From: Lihuaxuella thermophila | Lineage (GTDB): Bacteria; Bacillota; Bacilli; Thermoactinomycetales; Thermoactinomycetaceae | Assembly (NCBI RefSeq): GCF_900110165.1 | Contig: NZ_FOCQ01000003.1 | Span: 248,001-312,000 of the forward strand | Direction: 5' to 3' | DNA: 64,000 bases | Shown here: in pieces, positions 9,025-17,285 of the stretch | Layout: each line of letters begins with the position of its first letter | Position numbering within the stretch: position 1 is the stretch's first letter | Program-made: the position numbers and the translations under genes | The notes under the pieces: generated by a model | Seen by the model: the letters and a program-made list of their open reading frames with translations, nothing else | Databases searched by the model: none | What the model was told of the DNA's origin: nothing

Positions 9025-9802
9025 GATCTCTTAAAATGAGCGGGTAAATCCGCTGATGGGCATACAAAATGATCAGCGTATAAACCTTTTCCTCTCGTAA
9101 ATGAATCTCTGAAGTGGCGAATATCGGTTCTTCTGTGTTAACCTGTTTGAAGACAAAACGATTTTTCACCGGAGAGAGGGTAAAATACTCCGTTGCTTCT
9201 GTGAGACCGATCCTCCGGGTCAAGACCGTTCCGTCCGAAAGGGCGATACTCAACTCCGAAACGCCTGCTGCCAGATGAATAAATCTGATTCTCACCCTAT
9301 CCTTCACCGGATTGGGTTCTTGCCGGTAGGTCATCAGTCCCCCATCTACCATCCCGATCAGAGAATGGGTTCCCGCTTCCAAATTCAAAGATTGGCTGCT
9401 GAGAGGTTTAAATCTTTTTCTTCCTGTCGGGAACACATCAAATCGATATTCTCCGCCAGGCAAAAGGAAGTATTTGCTTGTCACTCCGTACGGAAGCATC
9501 CTGATCAACAAACGCCCATTCACATAGATATCCAACGGGATTTTCCCCAGGCTTGGGGACGCATGCAACAGGCGGATGGCCGTCAGTCTGCTTTCAGCTT
9601 TGCTAGCGGCAGAATGGGAGGCAAGGTTCAAGTAAGGCTGGGGGTCCAGTCCCGTTTCTTGCACATATACTTCGGCAAATCTTTTCAAGTACTCATAGTA
9701 GATTCGCTCATAATCCAGGTAGCGCCTGGTATTTCTATATCTGTAATAATCAGCGAGCTTCTTGTACAAATGGGCCCTGGCCAAATATTCCTGCCACATC
9801 AT
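9002..9802 (-). CDS. DUF4397-domain protein
   Basis: The 266-residue product starts at the ATG at 9802, because GGAGGAGG lies directly upstream; a longer frame to 9865 has no such site. The N-terminus is a helical, tyrosine- and arginine-rich segment (ARAHLYKKLADYYRYRNTRR). It is followed by two DUF4397-like beta-sandwich units, one with IRLLHASPSLGKIPLDIYVN and PGGEYRFDVFPTG, the second with IRFIHLAAGVSELSIALSDG. There is no signal peptide or membrane segment, which is unusual because many DUF4397 proteins are exported. Function is unknown; similar proteins occur in spore-forming Bacillales and a spore-coat role is conceivable but unsupported. Confidence 0.82.
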   Translation of the reverse strand: MMWQEYLARAHLYKKLADYYRYRNTRRYLDYERIYYEYLKRFAEVYVQETGLDPQPYLNLASHSAASKAESRLTAIRLLHASPSLGKIPLDIYVNGRLLIRMLPYGVTSKYFLLPGGEYRFDVFPTGRKRFKPLSSQSLNLEAGTHSLIGMVDGGLMTYRQEPNPVKDRVRIRFIHLAAGVSELSIALSDGTVLTRRIGLTEATEYFTLSPVKNRFVFKQVNTEEPIFATSEIHLREEKVYTLIILYAHQRIYPLILRDLGRFSHS

Positions 9803-9908
9803 CCCCAACCTCCTCCACCCGAATTCCCTAATACAGCTTATGCGAATCTCCCGTATACTTAACAAAAATTTTCAGCGAAGAAGTTAATGCTTTTTTTAGG
9901 AGAAAACC

Positions 9909-9934
9909 TAAAAAAGGCGGCTTCATCAGCCACC
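9909..9934 (-). terminator. Terminator downstream of the WYL regulator
   Basis: GGTGGC/GCCGCC stem (9929-9934 with 9916-9921) on the minus strand followed by six T. The 210 bp between it and the WYL stop hold a weak 67-codon frame (9945-10148) that is not convincing. Confidence 0.7.
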
Positions 9935-10148
9935 TTGATCTCTTTTAAACTTTCAACACTGCTTGGGCTCCCCTCATCCGTGGATGGCCGTCTGGTTGGC
10001 GATTGAACAAGAGGGTAGACTTTCCAGACCAAACAGCCCTCCCGTTTCCATCATCACTCCACCCCGCAGCTGAAAACCGGGAGTTCGTCATGAAAAAAAG
10101 GCAGAACGTGAATCTGCCCTCGTTGATTTTGATCATTGGGATCAACAC

Positions 10149-11192
10149 TTATGAATGGGAAGAGATAATCCGATACCCGGCGATTTCGGCCTCATGATAC
10201 AACCGGTACATTTTCTCCGTTTCTCTTTTTACATTCTCCACCAGTTCCAGCGGCGACAATACCTTCACTTTGGAACCCCAGGTTAAGATCCAGCTGACCA
10301 GACCCTGACTGATATTTACAGACACAGTTACAATAAATGAACCATCATCCCCCTTTTCAATATGGACATCTTTTCCAAAACGATCCAGAACAATATTGAT
10401 AAAGGTGTGATCCTCATCGTCATGAAACTGGATTTTTACTTGTTTTTCCGGTCCGGAAAACATGCGGACTGTTTTATTTACATAATCAACGACGTTGAAT
10501 GGCTCTTTTTTAAAGCGCCGGGAAAGCATATGCACATTTCTCATCCGGTCGACGCGGTAATGGCGAAATGTTTCTTCCTCTCCGTATTTGCCAATCAAAT
10601 AGTAATTGCTGTACAACCAGACCAGTGCATAGGGTTTTACTTCATACCATTCTCCGTTTTTCTTCAGCACAAATTCTTTATCCAGATTATACTTTCCGTA
10701 TCGAAAGCGGATCTTTTTGCGCTCCGAGCAAGCTTGGTAAATCGTGTCCACATAATATTTTAACTGGTGATTATCCGCCTTCATGGTATAATCCAGATAC
10801 CTGATTTGCTCCTGAAGCTTTTTGGAGATGTGGCTGCTGGTCTGTTTTTGCAACTTCTCAATTAATGACCTGGCATCTTCCTTGGTGATAAAATGCGAAT
10901 ACATCGCGGCATCGATCAGCATGCGCAATTCGTATGGCTCAAACAGCCGATGGGGATAACTGAACATTTTTTTTCCGAATTTCCCCTCATCTTCAAGGAT
11001 GTCAAAACCGGCCTCCTTCAGTGCCCTGATGTCCGACAAAAGTGCTTTCTTGCCCACTGAAAAATCCGGCCCAAATTCGATCATCAGCTTTTTTTCCAAC
11101 TCATCCAAGCTCAGATAATGATCTTCGTCCGTTTCTCTCTCCAAAACCTCCAACACCTTGAGCAATCGCACTTTTCCACTGATATCCCCCAT
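10149..11192 (-). CDS. WYL-domain transcriptional regulator
   Basis: The 347-residue product has an N-terminal winged-helix part (KVRLLKVLEVLERETDEDHY with LSDIRALKEAGFDI) and a central WYL ligand-binding domain. The signature is KPYALVWLYSNYYLIGKY, followed by FRHYRVDRMRNVHML. The C-terminal WCX extension ends near 330 (GSKVKVLSPLELVENVKRE). WYL proteins bind nucleic-acid-like or nucleotide ligands and often sit near defence genes; the helicase operon is 3 kb away in the same orientation, but no direct link is visible. Confidence 0.9.
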   Translation of the reverse strand: MGDISGKVRLLKVLEVLERETDEDHYLSLDELEKKLMIEFGPDFSVGKKALLSDIRALKEAGFDILEDEGKFGKKMFSYPHRLFEPYELRMLIDAAMYSHFITKEDARSLIEKLQKQTSSHISKKLQEQIRYLDYTMKADNHQLKYYVDTIYQACSERKKIRFRYGKYNLDKEFVLKKNGEWYEVKPYALVWLYSNYYLIGKYGEEETFRHYRVDRMRNVHMLSRRFKKEPFNVVDYVNKTVRMFSGPEKQVKIQFHDDEDHTFINIVLDRFGKDVHIEKGDDGSFIVTVSVNISQGLVSWILTWGSKVKVLSPLELVENVKRETEKMYRLYHEAEIAGYRIISSHS

Positions 11193-11427
11193 TCAAGACC
11201 TCCGACACTGTTGCATTGTTTTTCAAGAAACAAATCTCCTCTGTTAAGGTATTCGTATTGATCCGAAAATTTAGGGACCAAAAACTTTGTTTCATCGTAA
11301 GAAAAGGGGATGATAAGCGCAACTTCCCTTTAATTCCATAAACTTTTTCTTTTGCATTTATTCCGAAAAACTCAAGCGGAATCTATACCTTCAGAACATC
11401 AGTGTTTTTTAATGTCACGATATGGAT

Positions 11428-11462
11428 AAAAAAAGAGGTTACCGAGTTTTCTCAGCAACCTC
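11428..11462 (-). terminator. Terminator of the excalibur protein gene
   Basis: GAGGTTGCTGAG pairs with CTCGGTAACCTC around a four-A loop, followed by seven T on the minus strand, 17 bp past the stop. Confidence 0.85.
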
Positions 11463-11478
11463 ACAAACACATCATTGA

Positions 11479-12204
11479 TCAGTTTGAATTGCAGGCGACC
11501 CCGTCCTTATCCCGGTCCAGACGGTGCGGGTCCCCGGGCCCGGCCGCTTCAAAAAAGGCTTGGGCTTCCTCCGGGCTGCTGAAATCTTTGCAATCCCGGT
11601 CCGGGCCATGGGGATCATATTTTAGCTTGGGTTCCGCAGAAGGAGTAGGTGCAGGATTTGGCGAATTTGCCTTTTTCTCATCGCTAGGTGAAGGTGCGGG
11701 ATTTGGTGTGCCCGTCTTTTTATCTTCATCCGGTGATGGGGTCGTTTTCCCTGGCTCCGTCTTAACGGGTGATGATTCATCTTTCGTATCCTGATCTTTT
11801 TTGGGCGCGGGCTTTACTGAATCTTTCTCGTCGCTTTCATCTGCAATCTGTGCCGCCGATTCTGTTTCTGCCGGGCCGGGTGGGTTTGTACTTAACAAAC
11901 CCACCGTTACAAAAACGAAAAAAATAAAATAGAGCAATCCGACAATTGCCCAAATCCGCTGGACTCTCTTAAAATGTTCGATACTTTTCCAACGCTTATT
12001 CTGCCACGCCCACTCACTGCCTTTTAAACCGAGAACGATGGCATACAACCATCCAACCAATGGGATCGCCGCGAGTAGAGCCGAGTAAGTACGGTTTCCG
12101 ATTCCCCACATCCAGTTTGCGAAAAACGCACCCCAGTTCCATTTTTTTATCTCTTTCGGTACTTGGGCTGCTTTCCCTGAACCAGAAGTATTAGTTGGTT
12201 CCAC
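11479..12204 (-). CDS. Membrane protein with C-terminal excalibur calcium-binding domain
   Basis: The 241-residue product starts at GTG 12204, since GGAGGG abuts the ATG at 12210 too closely. The N-terminus (about 20-100) has a soluble motif followed by two membrane segments (ALLAAIPLVGWLYAIVLGL and IWAIVGLLYFIFFVFVTVGL). A 100-residue Pro/Ser/Lys/Glu linker follows, with the repeats TPNPAPSPSDEKK and SPNPAPTPSAEPK. The end is an excalibur domain carrying DRDCKDF and the calcium-loop signature DRDKDGVACNSN. The excalibur domain is presumably extracellular at the end of a long stalk. Excalibur domains are often fused to nucleases or competence proteins; here no enzymatic domain is present. Confidence 0.85.
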   Translation of the reverse strand: MEPTNTSGSGKAAQVPKEIKKWNWGAFFANWMWGIGNRTYSALLAAIPLVGWLYAIVLGLKGSEWAWQNKRWKSIEHFKRVQRIWAIVGLLYFIFFVFVTVGLLSTNPPGPAETESAAQIADESDEKDSVKPAPKKDQDTKDESSPVKTEPGKTTPSPDEDKKTGTPNPAPSPSDEKKANSPNPAPTPSAEPKLKYDPHGPDRDCKDFSSPEEAQAFFEAAGPGDPHRLDRDKDGVACNSN

Positions 12205-12525
12205 AAACATCCCTCCGCAACTAAAATAATGGATGGAAATATTTTATAAAACAAGTCATTGCATTTTTGGTATCACCCTTTTAGAGAAAATGTTATATAA
12301 TATATTTTTTGCGTCAATTTCCATAAATCCATGTAAATGCAGGCCATCCTATCACTCTCGGACTAACAAAAAAGAGGCCTGTTCAATGACAGACCTCCGG
12401 GAAATGTTTTACTCCTGTTTCATTTTCTTATTAAGAGATCAATTGAGCCGTCAACCAACCTGTCAACTAATTAAGCTGAGTCTGGAATGGTGAATGTTAG
12501 ACCATTTCAACTGCCAGCTTCACGC
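12205..12525. other. Intergenic stretch between the excalibur and HIT genes
   Basis: Apart from the terminator at 12368-12397 I see only A/T-rich DNA that should carry the excalibur gene promoter. No convincing open frame was found. Confidence 0.6.
12368..12397 (-). terminator. Terminator of the MazG-helicase-HIT operon
   Basis: GAGGTCTGT pairs with ACAGGCCTC around CATTGA on the minus strand, followed by six T. It lies about 130 bp past the HIT stop codon. Confidence 0.8.
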
Positions 12526-12888
12526 CTAGTAAATACGCTTGTCCGGGATCACTCCCCGAACTCCGCCGCGCGGATCATTTAGATCCCCGACATAACGCGG
12601 GATCAGATGGACATGAACGTGGAAAATGGTTTGCCCCGCCGCCTTCCCGCAATTAATGCCTACGTTATAACCATCCGGCTGATAATGTTTCTCCAGATGA
12701 TTTCTTGCTGCTGCCAAGAGCCGGTCGACCGCCTGCTTCTCCATCACCGTCAGATCGAAGTAGTCGCTGACATGCCGTTTCGGGATGATCAACATATGCC
12801 CCTGGTTGACAGGATACTTATCATAGATGGCAAATGCCAGATCATTCTCCAGTATCTTATTTGGCTGGCTGCAAAAAACACAACTCAT
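12526..12888 (-). CDS. HIT-family nucleotide hydrolase
   Basis: The 120-residue product starts at ATG 12888 (MSCVFC), with AAAGGA eight bases upstream; the longer frame would overlap the helicase gene by 77 bp. The CVFC pair at the N-terminus, IIPKRHVSDYFDL and the catalytic HVHVHLIPR histidine triad are all present. The family hydrolyses nucleotide phosphoramidates, ApnA or adenylylated conjugates (Hint/Fhit/aprataxin branches). It follows the PLD-helicase gene after 34 bp. That position suggests a role in removing nucleotidyl adducts or signalling nucleotides linked to the helicase, but this is inference. Confidence 0.9.
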   Translation of the reverse strand: MSCVFCSQPNKILENDLAFAIYDKYPVNQGHMLIIPKRHVSDYFDLTVMEKQAVDRLLAAARNHLEKHYQPDGYNVGINCGKAAGQTIFHVHVHLIPRYVGDLNDPRGGVRGVIPDKRIY

Positions 12889-12922
12889 CGGAGACATCCT
12901 TTGCCATTTTATAAATTCAGTT

Positions 12923-15304
12923 TCATTGACCGGAGTCAACCCTCTTCGCTTTCTTTTCAAAATAGCGGTGCAAACGATATTCACAGATCTCTGAAACAAA
13001 TTGATACAATTCGTCTGAATGGATGGTCTGATAACCGTTCACAAAAAAGCGGCCATCCTCAAGTAAAAAGTTCCCATCTGTTGATCCTGCCCATTTGGAC
13101 ATTGGCATCTTCAGAATCAGTTCAGCCACTTTTCTTTCATCGTATTCTTCTGCAAGCGTTTTACTGGAAATCCCGTCAATTTTTCGTCGATAAGGTGCGC
13201 TGGTTAAATAAGAGTGGAAAAAGTGAGCCACTTCAGCGGGCGAAACCGGGTGAGCCCATTTTTTAGTTCCTCGTTGCAACATGGCTTTTAACAGCACCAT
13301 TTTATAACTTTTGCTCATCGAGGTTTTCTCCACTTCGCGTATCAGGCTTCCATGAGAAGTGAGAGCCGCTTCTTCATTATCGGACAGTTCATTCACTGAA
13401 GCAAGAAAATCGGCGTAGGATCCCCATTCTTGCCGGTAACCTCCCGAATCTTCCCAACCGTTCAGATGCAATTCCAGATAAGAAGGCCTTCTTCCGATCT
13501 CCCGTTTTACATCGTAATAGCTTTGGATAAGCCGCTGTTTGCGTGATGGCAGATTTTTTTTATAGTACTCCAGAAAGTCAATCGCCTTTGTATCCAGCTC
13601 AAACACGCATAGTTCAGGAACGGCAGGTTCGATTCGGTTTCCTTTTTTGATACCCGATTTTTCAAACAGGCGTAGTTTTGCATCCAAGTTTTTATAGTTT
13701 CCGATCAGATCAATAATCTGGCAATACTTCTTTCCTTCAGCCAACCTCAAACCGCGTCCGATTTGCTGGGTAAAGATGGAGATCGATTCGGTAGGCCGGA
13801 CAAACAGCAGAGTATCCACAGCAGGGATGTCCACCCCTTCATTAAACAGATCGACCGTAAAAATGACGTCCATCCTTCCCTCTTCAAGCTCTTTGATGGA
13901 ACTGGAACGTGCAGCCAGACCCGACTTGCTATGCAGTGCAATCGTTCTTTCCCCATGCCGGTTAAAATAATCGGATAAAAATTGGGCTTGGCGAATCGTA
14001 GAACAAAAAGCAATCGTTCTCGTTTGGCGGTACTTTTTCCACGCTTGATAAATATTGTCCGCCATCTTTTCTTGAATTTGCGCCGCTTCCAGTTGGCTCC
14101 GGTCGTAATGCCCGCCAACCAGACGAATCTTCGAATAATCAATCTCATCATAAACGCCCATATAGTGGAAAGGAACGAGAAAACCTCTCTCAATCGCTTC
14201 AATAAAGTGCATTTGGAAAGCAACGTTATTCTCACAAAGGGCATAAATATTTCCGCCATCCAACCGATCCGGTGTGGCTGTCATCCCCAGCAAAAAACGG
14301 GGTTTAAAATAATCGATCACTTTACGATAGGAGTTTGCGGAAGCGTGATGGAACTCATCAACGATGATAAGGTCAAATTCATCAGGTGTAAGAGAAGTCA
14401 GATGATGCTTCATTGACAATTTCTGAATAGAGGCAAATAAAACATCTGCATGGCGGTCTTCCCGGCTTCCATAATAAAATCCTGTCTTCCATGAGTCATC
14501 CACTTTTAAAAAAGAACGTTCAGCCTGGCGCAATATCTCTTCCCGATGGGCAATAAAAAGAACTTTATTAAAATGCTGTGCAAAGAATGCGCTTAAATAT
14601 GTTTTCCCCAATCCTGTCGCCATGATAATCATTGCGCGCTTATATCCTTCTTCCATGGTAGACAGGAGAGAATCCAGTGCTGCTTTTTGCACCTCATGGG
14701 GAGTAATTTCGACCTCTGTATCCAGTTCATATTCAGGTCTGCTTTCAGCAATTTCTTCTTTAAAAATCGGGAGAACCGGATGGATTTTATGGTACTCTGT
14801 ATATTCTCTCCTATAATCAGCGAGAGTCTCCAAATTGACCGGAATCGTTTGCTCATGGTGAAAAACGGCCATAAACTCTGAAAACGCCTGCTCAAATACT
14901 TCCGGATCGGCATTTTTGGAAACAGACAGGTTCCACTCAATCCCGGATGTGAGAGCACTATTAGACAGATTGGAAGAACCGATCACAATAAAACCGTCGG
15001 TTTTTGAACGAAACAAATACGCCTTGGCGTGAAACGATTGGTTCAGAGATCGAAAAAGACGAATTTCGGCTCCTTCAATAGATAAAAGCTGCTCCAAAGC
15101 AATCGGCGACGTGATATACAGATAGTCCCCCGTACAGATTTTGATATCCGCCCCACGCTTAGCTGCCCGTTCCAGCGGTTCATGTAGGAGAGAAGCACCA
15201 GATGCCATGATAAAAGAGACAAGTATGTAAATTGCATCCGACTTCTCAATTGCTTGAATTAAATGAGGATATAATTGAGATGTAGTCAATCGTACTCTGC
15301 TCAT
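12923..15304 (-). CDS. Phospholipase-D-like nuclease fused to a DEAD-type superfamily 2 helicase
   Basis: The product has 793 residues. The N-terminal 170 form a PLD (HKD-nuclease) domain with HAKAYLF near residue 93 and GSSNLS near 109. The SF2 helicase follows, with Walker A ATGLGKTY near 230, DEFH near 316, MTATPDRLDGG near 340, motif V (FTVDLFNEGVDIPAVD) and motif VI QQIGRGLRL. The C-terminal 250 residues are less conserved (RRPSYLELHLNGWEDSGGY). The architecture matches COG3886-COG1061 fusions, often found in defence or mobile contexts. The start overlaps the MazG-like stop by four bases (ATGA type), so translation is coupled. Confidence 0.9.
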   Translation of the reverse strand: MSRVRLTTSQLYPHLIQAIEKSDAIYILVSFIMASGASLLHEPLERAAKRGADIKICTGDYLYITSPIALEQLLSIEGAEIRLFRSLNQSFHAKAYLFRSKTDGFIVIGSSNLSNSALTSGIEWNLSVSKNADPEVFEQAFSEFMAVFHHEQTIPVNLETLADYRREYTEYHKIHPVLPIFKEEIAESRPEYELDTEVEITPHEVQKAALDSLLSTMEEGYKRAMIIMATGLGKTYLSAFFAQHFNKVLFIAHREEILRQAERSFLKVDDSWKTGFYYGSREDRHADVLFASIQKLSMKHHLTSLTPDEFDLIIVDEFHHASANSYRKVIDYFKPRFLLGMTATPDRLDGGNIYALCENNVAFQMHFIEAIERGFLVPFHYMGVYDEIDYSKIRLVGGHYDRSQLEAAQIQEKMADNIYQAWKKYRQTRTIAFCSTIRQAQFLSDYFNRHGERTIALHSKSGLAARSSSIKELEEGRMDVIFTVDLFNEGVDIPAVDTLLFVRPTESISIFTQQIGRGLRLAEGKKYCQIIDLIGNYKNLDAKLRLFEKSGIKKGNRIEPAVPELCVFELDTKAIDFLEYYKKNLPSRKQRLIQSYYDVKREIGRRPSYLELHLNGWEDSGGYRQEWGSYADFLASVNELSDNEEAALTSHGSLIREVEKTSMSKSYKMVLLKAMLQRGTKKWAHPVSPAEVAHFFHSYLTSAPYRRKIDGISSKTLAEEYDERKVAELILKMPMSKWAGSTDGNFLLEDGRFFVNGYQTIHSDELYQFVSEICEYRLHRYFEKKAKRVDSGQ

Positions 15305-15624
15305 TCCTTAACCTCGACCAAAAATAGTTTTTTTGCAAACCCTCCGCGTTTCTCCGCTTTTGAGAGGCGGATTTCTTCCAGTCCCTCTTTTGATGAACCG
15401 TGCACAGCCGCAAGAGCATAAATCAATTCCATAATATCGGCCAACTCTTCCAGTGCTTCACGGTCATTCACCGCGGCTTTATACTCTTCCAGCTCCTCGT
15501 ACAGCTTTTTCTTCGCCTCTTCCATATATTCATGATCAGTAAGTGTTCTGATGACAGCTTCTTTGTTGGAGGCAGCGATTATCTCAGGAATCTTGTCACG
15601 GATCAATTTATTGTAGACTGCCAT
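15301..15624 (-). CDS. MazG-like nucleotide pyrophosphohydrolase (house-cleaning NTPase family)
   Basis: The 107-residue product is all-alpha: MAVYNKLIRDKIPEII, then KKLYEELEEYKAA and ALEELADIMELIYALA, the E-E-D acidic helix pattern of the MazG/HisE superfamily. It resembles the COG4997 group annotated as phosphoribosyl-ATP pyrophosphohydrolase-like. GGGGAGGTG lies just ahead of the ATG. It is first in a tight three-gene operon with the PLD-helicase and the HIT protein, so it may hydrolyse modified or signalling nucleotides linked to that system. It is unlikely to serve histidine synthesis, since no his genes are nearby. Confidence 0.87.
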   Translation of the reverse strand: MAVYNKLIRDKIPEIIAASNKEAVIRTLTDHEYMEEAKKKLYEELEEYKAAVNDREALEELADIMELIYALAAVHGSSKEGLEEIRLSKAEKRGGFAKKLFLVEVKE

Positions 15625-15700
15625 GAATTCACCTCCCCATATTCAATTGGTTCGAGTTCATTGTCATTTGTTTTTTTGCAAAAAAGCATTTGTTTTTCAC

Positions 15701-15706
15701 ATTATA
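15701..15706 (-). promoter_or_regulatory. -10 element upstream of the MazG-helicase-HIT operon
   Basis: A perfect TATAAT on the minus strand, about 77 bp upstream of the MazG-like ATG and immediately after the exopolysaccharide operon terminator. No good -35 box is seen at 17 bp. Confidence 0.4.
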
Positions 15707-15737
15707 AACGAAAAGGGTGACCATTTTGGGTCCACCC
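15707..15737 (-). terminator. Terminator of the exopolysaccharide operon
   Basis: GGGTGGACC pairs with GGTCACCC with one bulged base around CAAAAT, followed by TTTTCGTTT on the minus strand. It lies about 100 bp past the ugd stop. Confidence 0.7.
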
Positions 15738-15838
15738 TCTCAACGCAGTTCATTCGGTAATTTCTTATTTTAATGTTAAACCGCATAAGCTCGTCCGTAA
15801 ATATAGAAAGCAAAACACAAAGTGTTTTTCTCCACACT

Positions 15839-17263
15839 TTAAACAGACAAAACGGAAAATTGATTCATGATTCCTCCATCGATCTCCTGTTCAGTACCGA
15901 TTCCCAAGCCTTCATATTGGTAACCGAGCCCGATTAACAGCTTTTTGGGCAGGAAGTTGCGCGTATCCAACAGATAAGGAGTTTTCATGATGGAAAGCAT
16001 TTGCTTCCAATCCAGCTGCAAGTATTCATTCCAGTGGGTGAGCAAGACGATGCCGTCCGCTTGATGCGCCACATCTTCGGCGGAAGCACAGTATTGAACG
16101 TGCAAGTGGGGATGGACTGCCTTGAACATTTCCATTCCTTTGGGATCGTGAACCCTTATGTTTGCTCCAAGGTCGAGCAGCATCTGGATAATGACCGAGG
16201 CTTGCGTCTGGCGGGCATCATCGGTGTTGGGTTTGAAAGTCAAGCCCAGGATGCCGATCTTTTTGCCGTTTAAGATCTTTAACCGGCGCCGGATCTTTTC
16301 CACCACAAATTCATGCATTTTCCGGTTGGATTCGATCGCCGCCTTCACGATGGAAAGCTCCGTTCCGTATTTCCGGCTGGTCTGCAAAAACTCGGCCGTG
16401 TCTTTCGGAAAACAGCTTCCGCTCCAACCACTGGAAACTTGCAAAAACTTCCCGCCGATTCTTGAATCCAGTCCCATGCCCCTGGCTACATCCAGTACGT
16501 TTGCCCCCAGGGTTTCACACAGCCTGGCCACTTCGTTAATATAACTGATTTTCACGGCTAAAAAGGCATTGGAAGCGTATTTGATCATTTCGGCGCTTTT
16601 GACATCCGTCTCAAAATAGACAGCTTTGGGAGTTAATGGATTATAAGGGAATGCAAAATCTTTGCTTATCTCCTCATACGAGACTCTCTCCACCAGACGG
16701 TGATACAATTCTCTCATGATGTTTTTGGCCCGCTCATGATTGGATCCGACCACGATGCGGTCAGGGAAAAACACATCTTCCAAGGCATAACCTTCCCGCA
16801 AAAATTCCGGGTTGCTGACAACGGAGAAGTGTTCACCCGCTTTGAGACCGGATGCTTCCTCGATAATGGCAGTGACAAGATCGGCCGTCCCCACCGGCAC
16901 GGTGGATTTATTCACAACCACGGTAAAGCGGTGGGGATGTAAATAGGCTCCGATCAGTTCCGCCGCTTTTTTTATATAGGTGAGATCAGCCGTCCCGTCC
17001 TGTTTGGAAGGCGTGCCCACTCCGATAAAAACGACATCTGCCTCATGGACGGGTTGGTAGGAGGTTGTCGCAAATAAAGTCTTTCCGATATATTTCCGGA
17101 CGAGCTGATCCAATCCCGGTTCATAGATCGGACTTTTTCCCGCATTTAACAGATCGATCTTCGATGGATCGATATCGATGACCGTGGTGGGGTGTCCCAA
17201 CACAGCAAAGGCTGTCCCTGTCACACTTCCCACATAACCCGACCCGATACACACCACATTCAT
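15839..17263 (-). CDS. ugd: UDP-glucose 6-dehydrogenase
   Basis: The 474-residue enzyme oxidises UDP-glucose to UDP-glucuronate with two NAD. Motifs: the NAD fold GSGYVGSVTG at residue 7, SNPEFLREG near 155, the catalytic cysteine in SGSCFPKDTAEF near 280, and the C-terminal UDP-binding domain LTFKPNTDDARQ. GGAGGATGCCCT precedes the ATG. It is the last gene of the exopolysaccharide operon, 22 bp after the decarboxylase that would use its product. Confidence 0.96.
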   Translation of the reverse strand: MNVVCIGSGYVGSVTGTAFAVLGHPTTVIDIDPSKIDLLNAGKSPIYEPGLDQLVRKYIGKTLFATTSYQPVHEADVVFIGVGTPSKQDGTADLTYIKKAAELIGAYLHPHRFTVVVNKSTVPVGTADLVTAIIEEASGLKAGEHFSVVSNPEFLREGYALEDVFFPDRIVVGSNHERAKNIMRELYHRLVERVSYEEISKDFAFPYNPLTPKAVYFETDVKSAEMIKYASNAFLAVKISYINEVARLCETLGANVLDVARGMGLDSRIGGKFLQVSSGWSGSCFPKDTAEFLQTSRKYGTELSIVKAAIESNRKMHEFVVEKIRRRLKILNGKKIGILGLTFKPNTDDARQTQASVIIQMLLDLGANIRVHDPKGMEMFKAVHPHLHVQYCASAEDVAHQADGIVLLTHWNEYLQLDWKQMLSIMKTPYLLDTRNFLPKKLLIGLGYQYEGLGIGTEQEIDGGIMNQFSVLSV

Positions 17264-17285
17264 AGGGCATCCTCCAAATCTCTCG

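Noticed and set aside
9945-10148. 67-codon minus-strand ORF just after the WYL gene
   Set aside because: The composition is not convincing, there is no ribosome binding site, and the region runs directly into the WYL gene terminator.
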